A stretch of DNA of 64,000 nt, from NCBI RefSeq assembly GCF_000337135.1, contig NZ_AOIN01000008.1, forward strand, positions 285,989 through 349,988, in the 5' to 3' direction. Both the position numbers and the translations under genes were made by a program. The notes under the pieces are model-generated. The model made no database searches, was not told where the DNA came from, and saw nothing but the letters and a program-made list of their open reading frames with translations. The DNA is from Natrialba chahannaoensis JCM 10990. GTDB lineage: Archaea > Halobacteriota > Halobacteria > Halobacteriales > Natrialbaceae. This document shows, piece by piece, positions 17,930 through 27,827 of the stretch; the stretch's first letter is position 1; every line of letters starts with the position of its first letter.

Positions 17930-20017
17930 TCACTCGAACTTCTCGAGTAGCCGGTCATAGAACTGCGGCTCCGATACCGTCTCGGTGCCGCCGTTTGCAC
18001 GCACTGTGTTGTTCGCGTTCGCTTCCGTCGCCTCCGTCGCAAGCTTCTCGACGATCAGTTCCGGCGTCGAGCGCGCGAGGTGGTTCTTCACCGGCGAGCG
18101 GTTCACCTCGAGTTCCCCCTCGACCAGTCCGACGGCTTCGATACCGTCGACCGTCACCGCGAAACCAGCCATCTCGCGGATTTCGTCGGCCAGGTGAGAG
18201 ACGAAGACCGCCGTCGCGCCGTTTTCGTGCAAGGCTTCCAGAATTCCGGCGATGATCTTCGCCGACGCGCCCGGTTCCGTGATGCTCTCGAGTTCGTCGA
18301 CGAGTACGAGCGAGCCCTCACCGCCCTGGGCGAGGTCGGCGAACTCGCGGACGGTGGACTCGAACGCGCCGGCGTCGAGCGTGCCCTGGGTCTTCGCGTG
18401 GTAGTGTAAGTCGTCGAAACGCCGCAGCGCCGCTCGCTCGGCGGGAACGGGCAGCCCCATGTGCGCGAGGACGACGACGCTCGCGGTGAGGTCGAGCAGC
18501 GAGGTCTTCCCGCCGCTGTTGACTCCCGAGAGGAGTGCGACACCCGACACTTCGTAGTCGACTGGGTCGATGGCCTCGAGTGGCTCGTCGAGCAGCGGTG
18601 AGCGACCGGCCTCGATGGTGAAGCCGGTGTTGGCGTCCGTGGCGTCATCACCGCCACCGCTACCGCCGCCGTCAGCGTCCCAGACGAACTCCGGCATCGT
18701 ACACCCAAAGTCCTCGGCAAAGCGGGCAATCGCGAGTTCGACGTCCAACTCGAGTGCGCCTCGAACGAGTTCCCGCGCACCGTCGCGCTGATCAGCGAGG
18801 TCGGCCGCCAGTTCGCGCTTGAGTTTGCCCGCGCGCCGTTCCTTGGCCGCGGTGAGTTCCTCGCGCAGTCGAGCGGCGGCGTCCTCGTCGCGCTCGACGG
18901 GGAACGTGGGTTCGTCGCCGAAGATGCGCCGCGCGAGTTCCGCCTCGCCCGCGTCGAGGTCGAGCGAGTCGATCAGGTGCTCGCGCGCGGCGGCGACGGC
19001 CGCGGCGAACTCGTCTGCGAGTTCCCGCGAGAGCAGCGAGTCGACGCCAGCGCCGCGTTCGACCAGCGACAGGAGGTCCGAGCCCTCGATGGTCACGTCC
19101 TCCTCGCGGATCGCGTCCCGGAGGTGGTCGTTCGCGACGGTCTCTGCGGTACCGACCGCCGCATCTAAGTCGTCCGCGGCGACCGTCAGTCGGTCGAGTT
19201 CGTCGTCGCCGGCGACGGTGCCGTCCGGCTCGAGTCGCGAGAGGCCGTCCTCGAGTGCGTCGAGGTCGCACTCAACCTCGTCCGTGAGGCCGGCGGTCCG
19301 GTGAACGTCGATCGCGGCGGTGATTCGATCCCGGTTTCGTGCGAAGAACGCGAGCGGGCGTTCGGGAACGATTTCGGCGGGGGACTCGAGTGCATCCGGT
19401 CTGACCTGCACGTCGCCTTCGACGGTGACGCCGGCGAAGGATTCATCGAGTGCGATGACGGTCGAGTAGCCGCGGGCGAGTTCCGCGAGTCCCTGGGCGT
19501 CCTCGACGACTTCAACGGAGAGTTCAGGGATCGCCTCGCGGGCCGCAGAGTAGCGCTCGGCGTCGGTCGTCGCGAGACAGCGCTCGCGGACGCGAACGTC
19601 GCCGGGCGTTCGAAGTGGTTCGACGCCCTCGAGTGCCTCGAGGACAGCGGGGTCGGCCTCGCGGGAAATTGCCTCGCGCGAGAACGTCTGAATTTCCTCG
19701 ATGCGCGAGCGACGCGGGCTCGGGTAGAACGTCTCGACGCGCTGGGCAGCGTACGCCGTGACCGTGCGTTCTTTGAGCAGCGAGAGGACCTCGCGGTAGA
19801 TCTCTCTGGCGCGGTCGGTCGCGAGGAAGCCGCCGGGATCGTCGTGTTCGCGGCGAATCGCGCCGCGTGCGATCCGGGCGGCCCGTCCCTGCGTGATACC
19901 GGGTGCGGACGCGATCGTCGCGACATCACCCGCGCGCAGCGCTTGTTCCGGGTCGTCGAGTTCCGACAGCGCCCGGGCGGTTTTCTCGCCGACGCCCGGA
20001 ATCGACTCGAGGTCCAT
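17930..20017 (-). CDS. MutS-family ATPase with N-terminal helix-hairpin-helix
   Basis: 695 residues. It opens with a double HhH (LESIPGVGEKTARALSEL ... SAPGITQGRAARIARGA), not a mismatch-recognition domain. A long helical region follows, then a MutS C-terminal ATPase: Walker A LLSGVNSGGKTSLLDLT, Walker B LVLVDELESITEPG, and the switch histidine in VFVSHLADEIR. The architecture differs from MutS1/MutS2 and lacks an Smr nuclease. It matches haloarchaeal MutS-related proteins of unknown role, probably in recombination or genome stability. A start 75 bp upstream (20092) is possible. Confidence 0.85.
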   Translation of the reverse strand: MDLESIPGVGEKTARALSELDDPEQALRAGDVATIASAPGITQGRAARIARGAIRREHDDPGGFLATDRAREIYREVLSLLKERTVTAYAAQRVETFYPSPRRSRIEEIQTFSREAISREADPAVLEALEGVEPLRTPGDVRVRERCLATTDAERYSAAREAIPELSVEVVEDAQGLAELARGYSTVIALDESFAGVTVEGDVQVRPDALESPAEIVPERPLAFFARNRDRITAAIDVHRTAGLTDEVECDLDALEDGLSRLEPDGTVAGDDELDRLTVAADDLDAAVGTAETVANDHLRDAIREEDVTIEGSDLLSLVERGAGVDSLLSRELADEFAAAVAAAREHLIDSLDLDAGEAELARRIFGDEPTFPVERDEDAAARLREELTAAKERRAGKLKRELAADLADQRDGARELVRGALELDVELAIARFAEDFGCTMPEFVWDADGGGSGGGDDATDANTGFTIEAGRSPLLDEPLEAIDPVDYEVSGVALLSGVNSGGKTSLLDLTASVVVLAHMGLPVPAERAALRRFDDLHYHAKTQGTLDAGAFESTVREFADLAQGGEGSLVLVDELESITEPGASAKIIAGILEALHENGATAVFVSHLADEIREMAGFAVTVDGIEAVGLVEGELEVNRSPVKNHLARSTPELIVEKLATEATEANANNTVRANGGTETVSEPQFYDRLLEKFE

Positions 20018-20284
20018 GTTCTCGACGGTCGTATCCAACCGGAGCGAGAAAAAGCTCCCGCCCGCCGCAGATCGTGTGCTACCATCCACCATTCACATAG
20101 TTCGTCGTCGTTCCATACCGGTAATCACTCTGATGGGGTGGCGACCACCGGGAACACGCTACAACAACCCGGATGAACATCGGTGGGACTCGCGGCTGTC
20201 GCGACTCAAGGACGAGTCGATGAGTCGATGGCACCAACAAGAGACGCCACGGTGCTTATCCCGCTCGGTGACATCCCGACGCAT

Positions 20285-23209
20285 ATGTCTCGTCGATCGG
20301 GTGTTACCGATATATTGTGGGGTAATATTGAGGACGAGAACAGCTGGGAACGGTATCGTGCCCTCGCCCGGACGGTCGATGGTGGACTCTGCCAGTGGGA
20401 CGAGAACGGCCACATTGTGGTCGTCGACGAGGACTTCCGATCGATCACTGGCTATCCGGGTGAGGAGCTTGCAGGCACCCACATTTCGACACTCTTCGAC
20501 GATGCAGGTGTTGCGACGATCGACGACATGCTCGCCTCCCAGTCCGAGGACGAACCCGTCGTCGAAACCGCGGTCGACATCCGAGCCGTGGATGGGAATG
20601 CGGTGCCGTGTACTGTCCGAGTTAGTCGAATACCGCCAGCGGAAGACGCGACCGAGGACGAGCCGGACGGTGTGCTCTGTTTCGTCCGCGAACAGGGTGT
20701 GGATTCGACCGCGGGTTCGGAACGGATTCCGGAGCAGGAACAGGAATCGGAGCCGGGCAGAGAATCCGAGCCGACCACAGAATCAGAAGCAGAATCTAGC
20801 CTGGAGACGATAGCGGAATCCGGACCCGTCTCGACTCCAGAGCCCACCGCCTCGGAAGCGGATCGCGCCTCGGCGGACTCGATCAAAGCTGCACTAAACG
20901 GAGCCAGCATCGGTGCGATCGTCATCGACGACAACGCCAAGATCAGGTGGCTCGACGAGACCGCCGAAGCGTATCTCGGTCTCGAGCGCGAGTCGGTTCT
21001 CGGTCGGCCCAAACGAACTGTCGTCGAGGAACAGCTCGCCGACCGGATCGTCGAGCCGGCCTCGTTCGTCAGTCGAGTCGGACGCGGAGGGGACGACGGA
21101 AGCAGCGGTGACAGCGAAGACAAAAACAAAATCGAAGACGAAAACGAAGAGAAACACGGGAACGAACGCGAAGAGAGACACAGCGATACCCCAGCCGACA
21201 CAGAGAGAAACGACCGCGAGGACGAGCAGATCACCGTCGAAACGGTATCCGACGACTACCTCGAGTTCAAACTCGTCGATGACCGCGGCGAGCGCTGGCT
21301 CGAGTATCAGAGCAAGTCGATCAAGACCGGACCCTACGCTGGTGGCCGTGTCGAGTTCTACGACGACATCACCGAGCGAAAGCGCTCTCAGGGAAAACTC
21401 AAAAAGAGTCAGGAAGCGTTCAACACCCTCGTCGACACTATCACGGAGTACGCAATCTTCCAGCTGGACGAAGACGGCCGTGTCATCAGCTGGAACGAGG
21501 GCGCACGCCAGACCAAGGGCTACAAGCGCAACGACATCCTCGGCCAGCACTTCTCGGTGTTCTACACCGACGAGGAACGGGCGGCAAATGTTCCCAAACG
21601 GAATCTGCAGATTGCACTCGAGACCGGCTCAGTCGAGGACGAGGGTTGGCGCGTCAGGAAGGACGGATCGCAGTTCTGGGCGGACGTCACGATTACGCCC
21701 GTTCGAGATGCCGACGGCACACACCAGGGCTTTCTGAAGGTGACGCGCGATATGACCGACCGACGAAACCGTGAGCGTGAGCTCGAAACCGAACTCCAGC
21801 GCGTATTCGATCGGGTGTCCGACGCGCTGTACGCGGTCGACAATGAGTTCAGATTCACGCTCGTCAACGACCGCGCCGAGGAGCTTCTCGGCTATCCCGA
21901 AGCAGACCTCCTTGGGGAGCGCCTCTGGGATGTCTTTCCGTCATCTGCCGAAATCGACGAGATCTGGGACGCGTTCCACACGGCGCGAGACGAACAGGTC
22001 CCAACGGACTACGAACTCTACTACCCTCGGCTCGGATTCTGGGTCGAAGCAAACCTCTACCCCTCCGAAACCGGCATCTCGGTCTACTTCCGAGACGTCA
22101 CCGATCGAAAACAGCGCGAACAGGAGTTAGAGGAATCGAAACAGCGCTACCGGACCATTGCCGAGTACTTCCCGAACGGCGTCGTCACCCTGTTCGACCA
22201 CGACCTCGAGTACACCCTGGCGGCAGGACAGGGCTTCGAGATGATCCGCGAAGAGCCATCCGAGATCGAAGGCTCGAACGTCGCGGATGTCTGGAACCCA
22301 GAGACACGCGAAACGATCAAACCCATCCTTCGGAGCGCACTCGAGGGCGACGAGCAGTCGGTTGAGTTCTGCCACGACGACAGAGAGTGGATACTGTACG
22401 CGGTGCCAGTAACCGACAGCGAGGGCACCGTCTTCGCCGGAATGACGATGGCCCACGACATCACCGAGCGCAAGGAGAACCAGCGCAAACTCGAGGAGAC
22501 GGTCGCCCAGCTCGAGGAGTCGAACAACCGCCTCGAACAGTTCGCCTACGCGGCCTCACACGACCTGCAGGAACCACTGCGAATGATCTCGAGCTATCTC
22601 CAGTTACTCGAACGGCGCTACAGCGAGGCGTTCGACGAGGACGGCGAAGAGTTCCTCGAGTACGCTATCGACGGCGCAGAGCGAATGCGACGGATGATCG
22701 ACGGTCTGCTCGCGTACTCCCGCGTCGAGACGCGCGGCGACCCGCTCGAACCCGTCGATCTCGACGACGTCTTCGCAAACGTCCGCGAAGACCTCCAGCT
22801 ACAGATCGGTGAGACGAACGCCGAGCTCACGGTAACCGAGGACGGCCTTCCTCGCGTCCAGGGCGATGCCAACCAGTTGCGACAAGTCTTCCAGAACCTG
22901 CTCGAGAACGCACTCGAGTACAGCGGCAACGACCAACCGCGGATACACGTCGATGCTGAGTCTCGGTTTCGCGACCGACGGCGTGAGTGGGTGATTTCGG
23001 TTCATGATGAGGGAATCGGAATCGAGCCGTCGGATCAGGAGCGAGTGTTCGAGGTGTTCGAACGGTTGCACAACCTCGGAGAATACCCAGGAACAGGGAT
23101 CGGACTGGCGCTCTGTCAGCGAATCGTCGAGCGCCACGGCGGCGAGATGTGGCTCGAGAGCGAGCCGGGGGAGTGGACGACGATGTCGTTTACGCTGCCG
23201 GCGGCCTAA
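20285..23209 (+). CDS. Multi-PAS sensor histidine kinase
   Basis: 974 residues from the ATG at 20285. No membrane segment is visible, so it is a cytosolic sensor. PAS domains begin near residues 25, 200, 377, 503 and 618. Two charged low-complexity linkers (about residues 140-195 and 275-320) sit either side of the second one. The HisKA box ASHDLQEPLRMI has its phospho-histidine near residue 758; N-box QNLLENALEYS, G1 VHDEGIGIEP and G2 GTGIGLALCQRI complete an active ATPase domain. No receiver domain or partner gene is adjacent. The signal is unknown. Confidence 0.93.
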   Translation: MSRRSGVTDILWGNIEDENSWERYRALARTVDGGLCQWDENGHIVVVDEDFRSITGYPGEELAGTHISTLFDDAGVATIDDMLASQSEDEPVVETAVDIRAVDGNAVPCTVRVSRIPPAEDATEDEPDGVLCFVREQGVDSTAGSERIPEQEQESEPGRESEPTTESEAESSLETIAESGPVSTPEPTASEADRASADSIKAALNGASIGAIVIDDNAKIRWLDETAEAYLGLERESVLGRPKRTVVEEQLADRIVEPASFVSRVGRGGDDGSSGDSEDKNKIEDENEEKHGNEREERHSDTPADTERNDREDEQITVETVSDDYLEFKLVDDRGERWLEYQSKSIKTGPYAGGRVEFYDDITERKRSQGKLKKSQEAFNTLVDTITEYAIFQLDEDGRVISWNEGARQTKGYKRNDILGQHFSVFYTDEERAANVPKRNLQIALETGSVEDEGWRVRKDGSQFWADVTITPVRDADGTHQGFLKVTRDMTDRRNRERELETELQRVFDRVSDALYAVDNEFRFTLVNDRAEELLGYPEADLLGERLWDVFPSSAEIDEIWDAFHTARDEQVPTDYELYYPRLGFWVEANLYPSETGISVYFRDVTDRKQREQELEESKQRYRTIAEYFPNGVVTLFDHDLEYTLAAGQGFEMIREEPSEIEGSNVADVWNPETRETIKPILRSALEGDEQSVEFCHDDREWILYAVPVTDSEGTVFAGMTMAHDITERKENQRKLEETVAQLEESNNRLEQFAYAASHDLQEPLRMISSYLQLLERRYSEAFDEDGEEFLEYAIDGAERMRRMIDGLLAYSRVETRGDPLEPVDLDDVFANVREDLQLQIGETNAELTVTEDGLPRVQGDANQLRQVFQNLLENALEYSGNDQPRIHVDAESRFRDRRREWVISVHDEGIGIEPSDQERVFEVFERLHNLGEYPGTGIGLALCQRIVERHGGEMWLESEPGEWTTMSFTLPAA

Positions 23210-23345
23210 CGAGAGCGGACGTGGGTGAGTGCGAGTGGGTTGTTGTCGGTCGCTGCCGGTTGCTGTCACCGGCAGGTTACGGGACCGTCCTGTCGCTTGC
23301 GGTCTACGGGACCGTCGTTATCCGGCCTGCGTCCCAACAACGGAC

Positions 23346-23576
23346 ATGGTACTCAAACGATTCCTCGGGTCAAAGGCGACGCGAACGTTCACCGTCGTCT
23401 CCGTTCTCGCAGATATGAAACGCGCACTCGACCGCGGACACAACGCTCGTGCGATTTTGCTGCTCGCCGTCGCGCTCCTCGCCTGGAAGTGGGCCGTGAT
23501 CGGGCTGGTTGCACACGGACTCGCGAGTCTGATTCGGCGGGAAGAGTCAACGCACTCGAGTTCGCAGCCGGCCTGA
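23346..23576 (+). CDS. Small one- or two-helix membrane protein
   Basis: 76 residues. A soluble start (VLKRFLGSKATRTFTVVSVL) is followed by the hydrophobic stretch AILLLAVALLAWKWAVIGLV and a charged C-terminus. The ATG at 23346 is chosen because an upstream TTG or ATG would add Arg/Cys-rich sequence foreign to the proteome. Function unknown. Confidence 0.5.
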   Translation: MVLKRFLGSKATRTFTVVSVLADMKRALDRGHNARAILLLAVALLAWKWAVIGLVAHGLASLIRREESTHSSSQPA

Positions 23577-23707
23577 GTCCGTCTGAAGAAGCGTCCACCT
23601 GAGCGATCGACCAGTTCGTAGCCGACCCAGAAAGCGATCTCGTTCTCACCCACGAATCCGTGAACTGATCAACAGAAATAACTGTTCGTCGTGAAACGGC
23701 AGGCAGT

Positions 23708-23962
23708 ATGGAATGGTCCCTGCTGCACTCCCTCTCCCTGTTCCTCCGGAGCCCGTCGAAATTCTTCGAGGAACACGAGCCTGCCACAACGCTCCCGGTC
23801 GCGATCGGTATCGTCGTCACGTTTGCGATCGTGCTCGTCCTCTCGGTCTATAGGTCCACTCTGAGCAAATTACAACGCAGGACGACTGGTCATCACCGCT
23901 CTACCGAACTCTCTATGAGGGGAGTGCGGGCGGGTATTCGTTGGAAAGTAGGGCAGGCTTGA
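23708..23962 (+). pseudogene. Possible truncated membrane protein (YIP1-like start)
   Basis: The first ~45 residues (LHSLSLFLRSPSKFFEEHEP, then LPVAIGIVVTFAIVLVLSV) look like the beginning of a haloarchaeal YIP1-type membrane protein with one helix. The rest (Arg/Ser-rich, no further helices) does not continue the fold. The frame ends at 23962 with none of the extra helices the family needs. A broken gene is more likely than a real 84-residue protein. Confidence 0.4.
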
Positions 23963-24161
23963 GGGCCAGACGTGGTACCTCCGGCGTCGAAATTTCGCTT
24001 GATTTCACCATCCAGATCGAATCTGTCTCGATATCCAGTGGGCAGGAGGTACGGCAATCTCGATCGGCGGCTCTGGTGAAGTCTGCATTTTCGGGCGGTT
24101 CTGCAGGGGTATCGGGCTCTCTGGGGATATCGATTTCGGACGTCTTGTTTAATACCCCTAC
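23913..24161 (-). pseudogene. Coding-like frame without a start codon
   Basis: Eighty-two minus-strand codons lie between two stops. They have acidic haloarchaeal composition (EIDIPREPDTPAEPPENADF, then CPLDIETDSIWMVKSSEIS) but no ATG or GTG near the beginning. A second fragment at 24172-24282 (KCESHEWGLPWPDREREDED) ends just before it. This looks like a decayed gene or genes; no family was recognised. Confidence 0.35.
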
Positions 24162-24282
24162 CTAGTATTCGTTACGTCTTTGATCGAATTTCCTCTTGCT
24201 GCTGTCTGTGGGCGTCTTCATCCTCACGTTCCCGGTCGGGCCACGGGAGACCCCATTCGTGGCTCTCGCACTTCTCATACCG

Positions 24283-24626
24283 TCAAAACTGTTCCTCGAC
24301 TGGTCACTGCTCTGAGTCTTCCGCCTCGACGTTTCCGGTCGTCTCTCACGCTGGTTCGTCCCGGACGAACCGGGTTAGCGGCGGTAACGCCACATGCGAT
24401 GCTAAACGGCGGTGCTCAGAGAAGGATTGAAAGGCAGCACGAGATTCTGAATCCCCTCAGTACTAACAGACCGTTCAGCGTTCAATAAGAACGTGTAGTG
24501 AGCCGGTAGTTCACGTATTCCGGTATAAAACAAACGGAGTCGTCATGCTGCATTGATGCTCTGTATTCAGCAGCCATTCTTGTCATATTATAGGTGTTTT
24601 AACATACCCAATAAAACAGGAACCGA
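24283..24626. other. Gene-free stretch before the phosphoesterase gene
   Basis: Base composition drops towards AT around 24520-24620. No convincing frame, IS end or RNA gene is seen. Confidence 0.4.
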
Positions 24627-25568
24627 CTACTCGAGTACATCGTCCTCGACCAGCGGCAACGTCGCTAACTGCGCCGCAGACAACAACACCCGATCCTTCT
24701 CCCAACCGTGGGCAATCGACTCGACCATCCCCGTCCCGTCGGTCAACGGCACCAGCCGTGCTGTCGTCCCGCTCGGGTCGGACTCGAGTGCGACGAGCGC
24801 ATGGGGGAACGAGGAGACGGCGGGGACGGTGAGTTCGGTGACGCCGTCGGCCCGTTCGACGGCGGGGAAGTGGAGGTGACCGGTGACGACGAGCGAGATA
24901 TCGTGCTGGACGAGCAGTTTGACCAGCGGTTCGGGGTTGGTGAAGCCGGGAACGCTGCCCTCGACGGGAAGTTCGGCGCGGTAGCGTTCGTAGAGGTCGC
25001 CCGTCGCGGGCAGGTTGTGGTGGACGACGACGATGGACGTGTCGGGGTTCGCAGCAGACAGGGCCTCGTCGAGCCACATCAGTTGTGCGGAATCGATGCG
25101 GCCGTCCCAGGTCTCGGCGGGCGAGTCGGGGGTCGCAGCGTGGCTGTCGAGGCCGAAGACGTCGAGGTCGCCGAACTGGACGTGAAACGGCAGTCCGCCG
25201 GGTGTGTACCGGTCCTCGAACGTCCGGACGGGCAGTGACTCGTGCTCGTCGAACGTCGTCGGGAAGTCGTGGTTGCCGGGGACTGCGACCGCGGGCGGCT
25301 CGAAGTCCGCGAGGTCGTCGAACAGGTCGAACTCGGGCGGCGTCCCGTTCCGTGTCAGGTCGCCCGCGACGACGACGCCGTCGAACGCGCGATCGTTGAC
25401 TGCCGACACGGCGGCCTGGAGGTGGCGTTCGGTGCGGTGAAAGACCTTCCAGGTGCCGGTCGCGTCGGTCGCGAGGTGGATATCCGAGAGGATGGCGATG
25501 CGCGTCGGCTCGGCTGCGGTGGGTCGAGCGAACCGGGCGAGCAGTTGACCAGTGTGTGGACGCGTCAT
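24627..25568 (-). CDS. Calcineurin-like metallophosphoesterase
   Basis: 313 residues with all five metal motifs: ILSDIHLA, VVVAGDLTRNGTP, VPGNHDFP, VVVHHNLP and VTGHLHFP. These bind two metals and hydrolyse phosphomonoesters or diesters. The spacing and order are those of the CpdA/cyclic-nucleotide phosphodiesterase-like group. No signal or membrane segment is present, so it acts in the cytosol. The substrate cannot be told. It is monocistronic in front of a decayed region. Confidence 0.9.
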   Translation of the reverse strand: MTRPHTGQLLARFARPTAAEPTRIAILSDIHLATDATGTWKVFHRTERHLQAAVSAVNDRAFDGVVVAGDLTRNGTPPEFDLFDDLADFEPPAVAVPGNHDFPTTFDEHESLPVRTFEDRYTPGGLPFHVQFGDLDVFGLDSHAATPDSPAETWDGRIDSAQLMWLDEALSAANPDTSIVVVHHNLPATGDLYERYRAELPVEGSVPGFTNPEPLVKLLVQHDISLVVTGHLHFPAVERADGVTELTVPAVSSFPHALVALESDPSGTTARLVPLTDGTGMVESIAHGWEKDRVLLSAAQLATLPLVEDDVLE

Positions 25569-25640
25569 CTGATCGGTGGTGTCTCAGGTGGAAGGAGGGG
25601 CAGCGGCGTGGAGTCGAGCGGTATGCCAGTGTAGAACCGT

Positions 25641-26261
25641 TCACTCGTCGTTGTAGCCGTACTCCCTATCTGGGTCCTCGACGCCTTCGGTGCGCGAGCC
25701 GACCCAGGCACCGAGCGCAATGCCGTAGACGAGGTGGCTGGCGTGGAACAGTGCAAGTTCGTCGTTCTCGAGTCGAATGTCGAGCAGTTCCTTCAGCATG
25801 AACTGCGAGCCGAACGCGGAGAGCGCCATGCCGAAGACGCTGCCCCAGACGATACCGCGCTGTTCGGCTTCGATCGAGCGCTCTGCGTCCTGGAGCGCGA
25901 AGAGGCCGCCGAAGACCGCACCGGCCTGGACGCCGTAGAGGAGATGCAAGACGAGTCCCGCGATCGGATGATCACCAGGGTCGGAGCCGTCACGAGCCAC
26001 GTACTGTGTCCAAAAGTTTGCAGACGGCGGCAACGAACGAAGGATCGGGAGCCGGAACGCGGTCATGATGAGTGTTGCGACGAAGCCGGCCTGCAAGCCG
26101 CGAGCGGCGGCGTTGGCAACGTGTGCTTCGCGTGAGTGGTCGCGCGACGGTGGGACAGCAGGGGCGGACTGAGTTGCCGACGTGCTCTCGCTATCTGTTC
26201 CTGACTGCTCTCGGATAGACTGTGGAACGAGCGATGATGGAAGCCGAGCGAGTACAGACAT
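25641..26261 (-). CDS. Conserved membrane protein, unknown function
   Basis: 206 residues. After a ~50-residue hydrophilic start come about four hydrophobic segments (GLQAGFVATLIMTAFRLPIL, GLVLHLLYGVQAGAVFGGLF, GIVWGSVFGMALSAFGSQFM, LALFHASHLVYGIALGAWVG). The repeated GxxxG and His residues resemble small haloarchaeal membrane proteins of the DUF1440/YagU-like type, but I am not sure. It is 72 bp after the phosphoesterase start on the same strand and could share a promoter with it. Confidence 0.65.
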   Translation of the reverse strand: MSVLARLPSSLVPQSIREQSGTDSESTSATQSAPAVPPSRDHSREAHVANAAARGLQAGFVATLIMTAFRLPILRSLPPSANFWTQYVARDGSDPGDHPIAGLVLHLLYGVQAGAVFGGLFALQDAERSIEAEQRGIVWGSVFGMALSAFGSQFMLKELLDIRLENDELALFHASHLVYGIALGAWVGSRTEGVEDPDREYGYNDE

Positions 26262-26400
26262 CTGGTCTGGTGTGGTACCACAAGCGGCCCCTTAACGCTC
26301 CGGCACGCGTTTGACTGCTCGTCGCAACCACTCGGGCCGGACTGCCGGAACCGATAGACCATTACGTCGAACTGACCAAGTAGTCAGTGAGATCTGACGC

Positions 26401-27684
26401 GTGGACGATACGACGATTGCGGACGGGCAAGCGGAATACAGTTCGAGGCGACGGTATCTGATCATCGGTTCCGTCGTCGCCAGTACTTTCTTCGTCGGCT
26501 TTGGCGGCGGTGTTATCTTCCCGATTCTACCGAACCTTGGTGACCTCCTCGGAATCTCGCCATTTCTCGTCGGCTTCATTCTGAGTGCGAACCGGTTCTC
26601 GCGGCTCGTTGCGAACGCGCCCGCCGGCAGCCTCGTCGACCGTATCGGCACTCGGACACCGTTCATTGTCGGCCTGCTTATCCAGAGCATCGGCACGTTC
26701 GGCTACGTCATCGCAATGGCCGCGCCGCTTCCCGAAGCCTGGTTTCTCCTTGCGCGACTCATCTGGGGGATCGGCAGCGCGCTCGTCTTCGCGACGGCCT
26801 ACACCATCGCTGCCGACGTGAGCAAGGGCGGTTCGCGCGGAACCAGCATGGGACTCATCCGCGGCGGGAGCATCTTCGGCTTCCCGACCGGCCTCGTCCT
26901 CGGCGGTATCGTCAGCGAAGTCGCCGGCATCAACGCTGCGTTCATCGTCGCGACAGCGTTCGCGCTCGTCGCGAGCGCGATGGCCTACGTGACCGTTCCG
27001 GAAACCCATGTTGAGGGCGAGAATCGCCAGACCGTCTCCCCGTGGAACATCGACACCAGTCTGACCACAGTTACCGTCGGCCTGGTCAACTTCGCCGTCC
27101 TATTCGCCTACATCGGTGCGCTGTTCGCGACGCTCGTCCTCTTTCTCGACGAACACGGCATCGGCGTGCTCGGCTTCAACGCACAGGGCTCGTCGGGCAT
27201 CTTCATGGCCATCACCGTGCTCGCTGCGGCCGTCTTCATGTTCCTCGGCGGCTTCGTGAGCGACCGAACGGACTCGCGCATCCCGACGCTGCTCGTCTTC
27301 CTGATCGTCTCGTTCGTCGGTTTCATCCTCCTCGCCAGTGCCAACTCGGTCGAAACACTCACTCTCGCGTGTCTCTTCATCGGTGCCGGTCAGGGTGGGA
27401 CGAGCGGCCCACTCATGGCACTGCTTGCTGACCTCACGCCGAACGACGAGATGGGACGCGCCACCGGAACCAACAACGTCCTCGGCGACGTCGGCGGCGG
27501 ACTCGGCCCACTGATTTCCGTCCCGATCGTCGAAGTCGTCGGCTTCACACCGGTGTACGCCGCCTGCGCGGTCATGCCACTGATCGCCGGTGCAATCTTG
27601 CTCGGCGGCGTCTACCGTGAAACCGGTGTGTTGCTCCCCGAAACGCGACTCCGCGGCGGTATCAACGAATCACTCGACGATTGA
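26401..27684 (+). CDS. Major facilitator superfamily transporter
   Basis: 427 residues starting with GTG. Twelve hydrophobic segments are visible, with the MFS loop motif between helices 2 and 3 (AGSLVDRIGTRTPFIVGLL) and its echo after helix 8 (GGFVSDRTDSRIPTLL). The family moves small solutes with a proton or sodium gradient. It resembles drug/efflux-type MFS proteins, but the substrate cannot be determined. The gene is single and divergent from the membrane protein before it. Confidence 0.9.
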   Translation: MDDTTIADGQAEYSSRRRYLIIGSVVASTFFVGFGGGVIFPILPNLGDLLGISPFLVGFILSANRFSRLVANAPAGSLVDRIGTRTPFIVGLLIQSIGTFGYVIAMAAPLPEAWFLLARLIWGIGSALVFATAYTIAADVSKGGSRGTSMGLIRGGSIFGFPTGLVLGGIVSEVAGINAAFIVATAFALVASAMAYVTVPETHVEGENRQTVSPWNIDTSLTTVTVGLVNFAVLFAYIGALFATLVLFLDEHGIGVLGFNAQGSSGIFMAITVLAAAVFMFLGGFVSDRTDSRIPTLLVFLIVSFVGFILLASANSVETLTLACLFIGAGQGGTSGPLMALLADLTPNDEMGRATGTNNVLGDVGGGLGPLISVPIVEVVGFTPVYAACAVMPLIAGAILLGGVYRETGVLLPETRLRGGINESLDD

Positions 27685-27827
27685 GCGTCAGCATCAACAG
27701 GTGAAACGTGAGGGCAGGAACGAGACACGCGAGGATCGGTAAACAAAACACGAACCACGAACCACAGGGACCGGCAGCACACGACGACGACAACGCGCTT
27801 TTGCCCGCGCAGTCCGAATCAGGAGCC

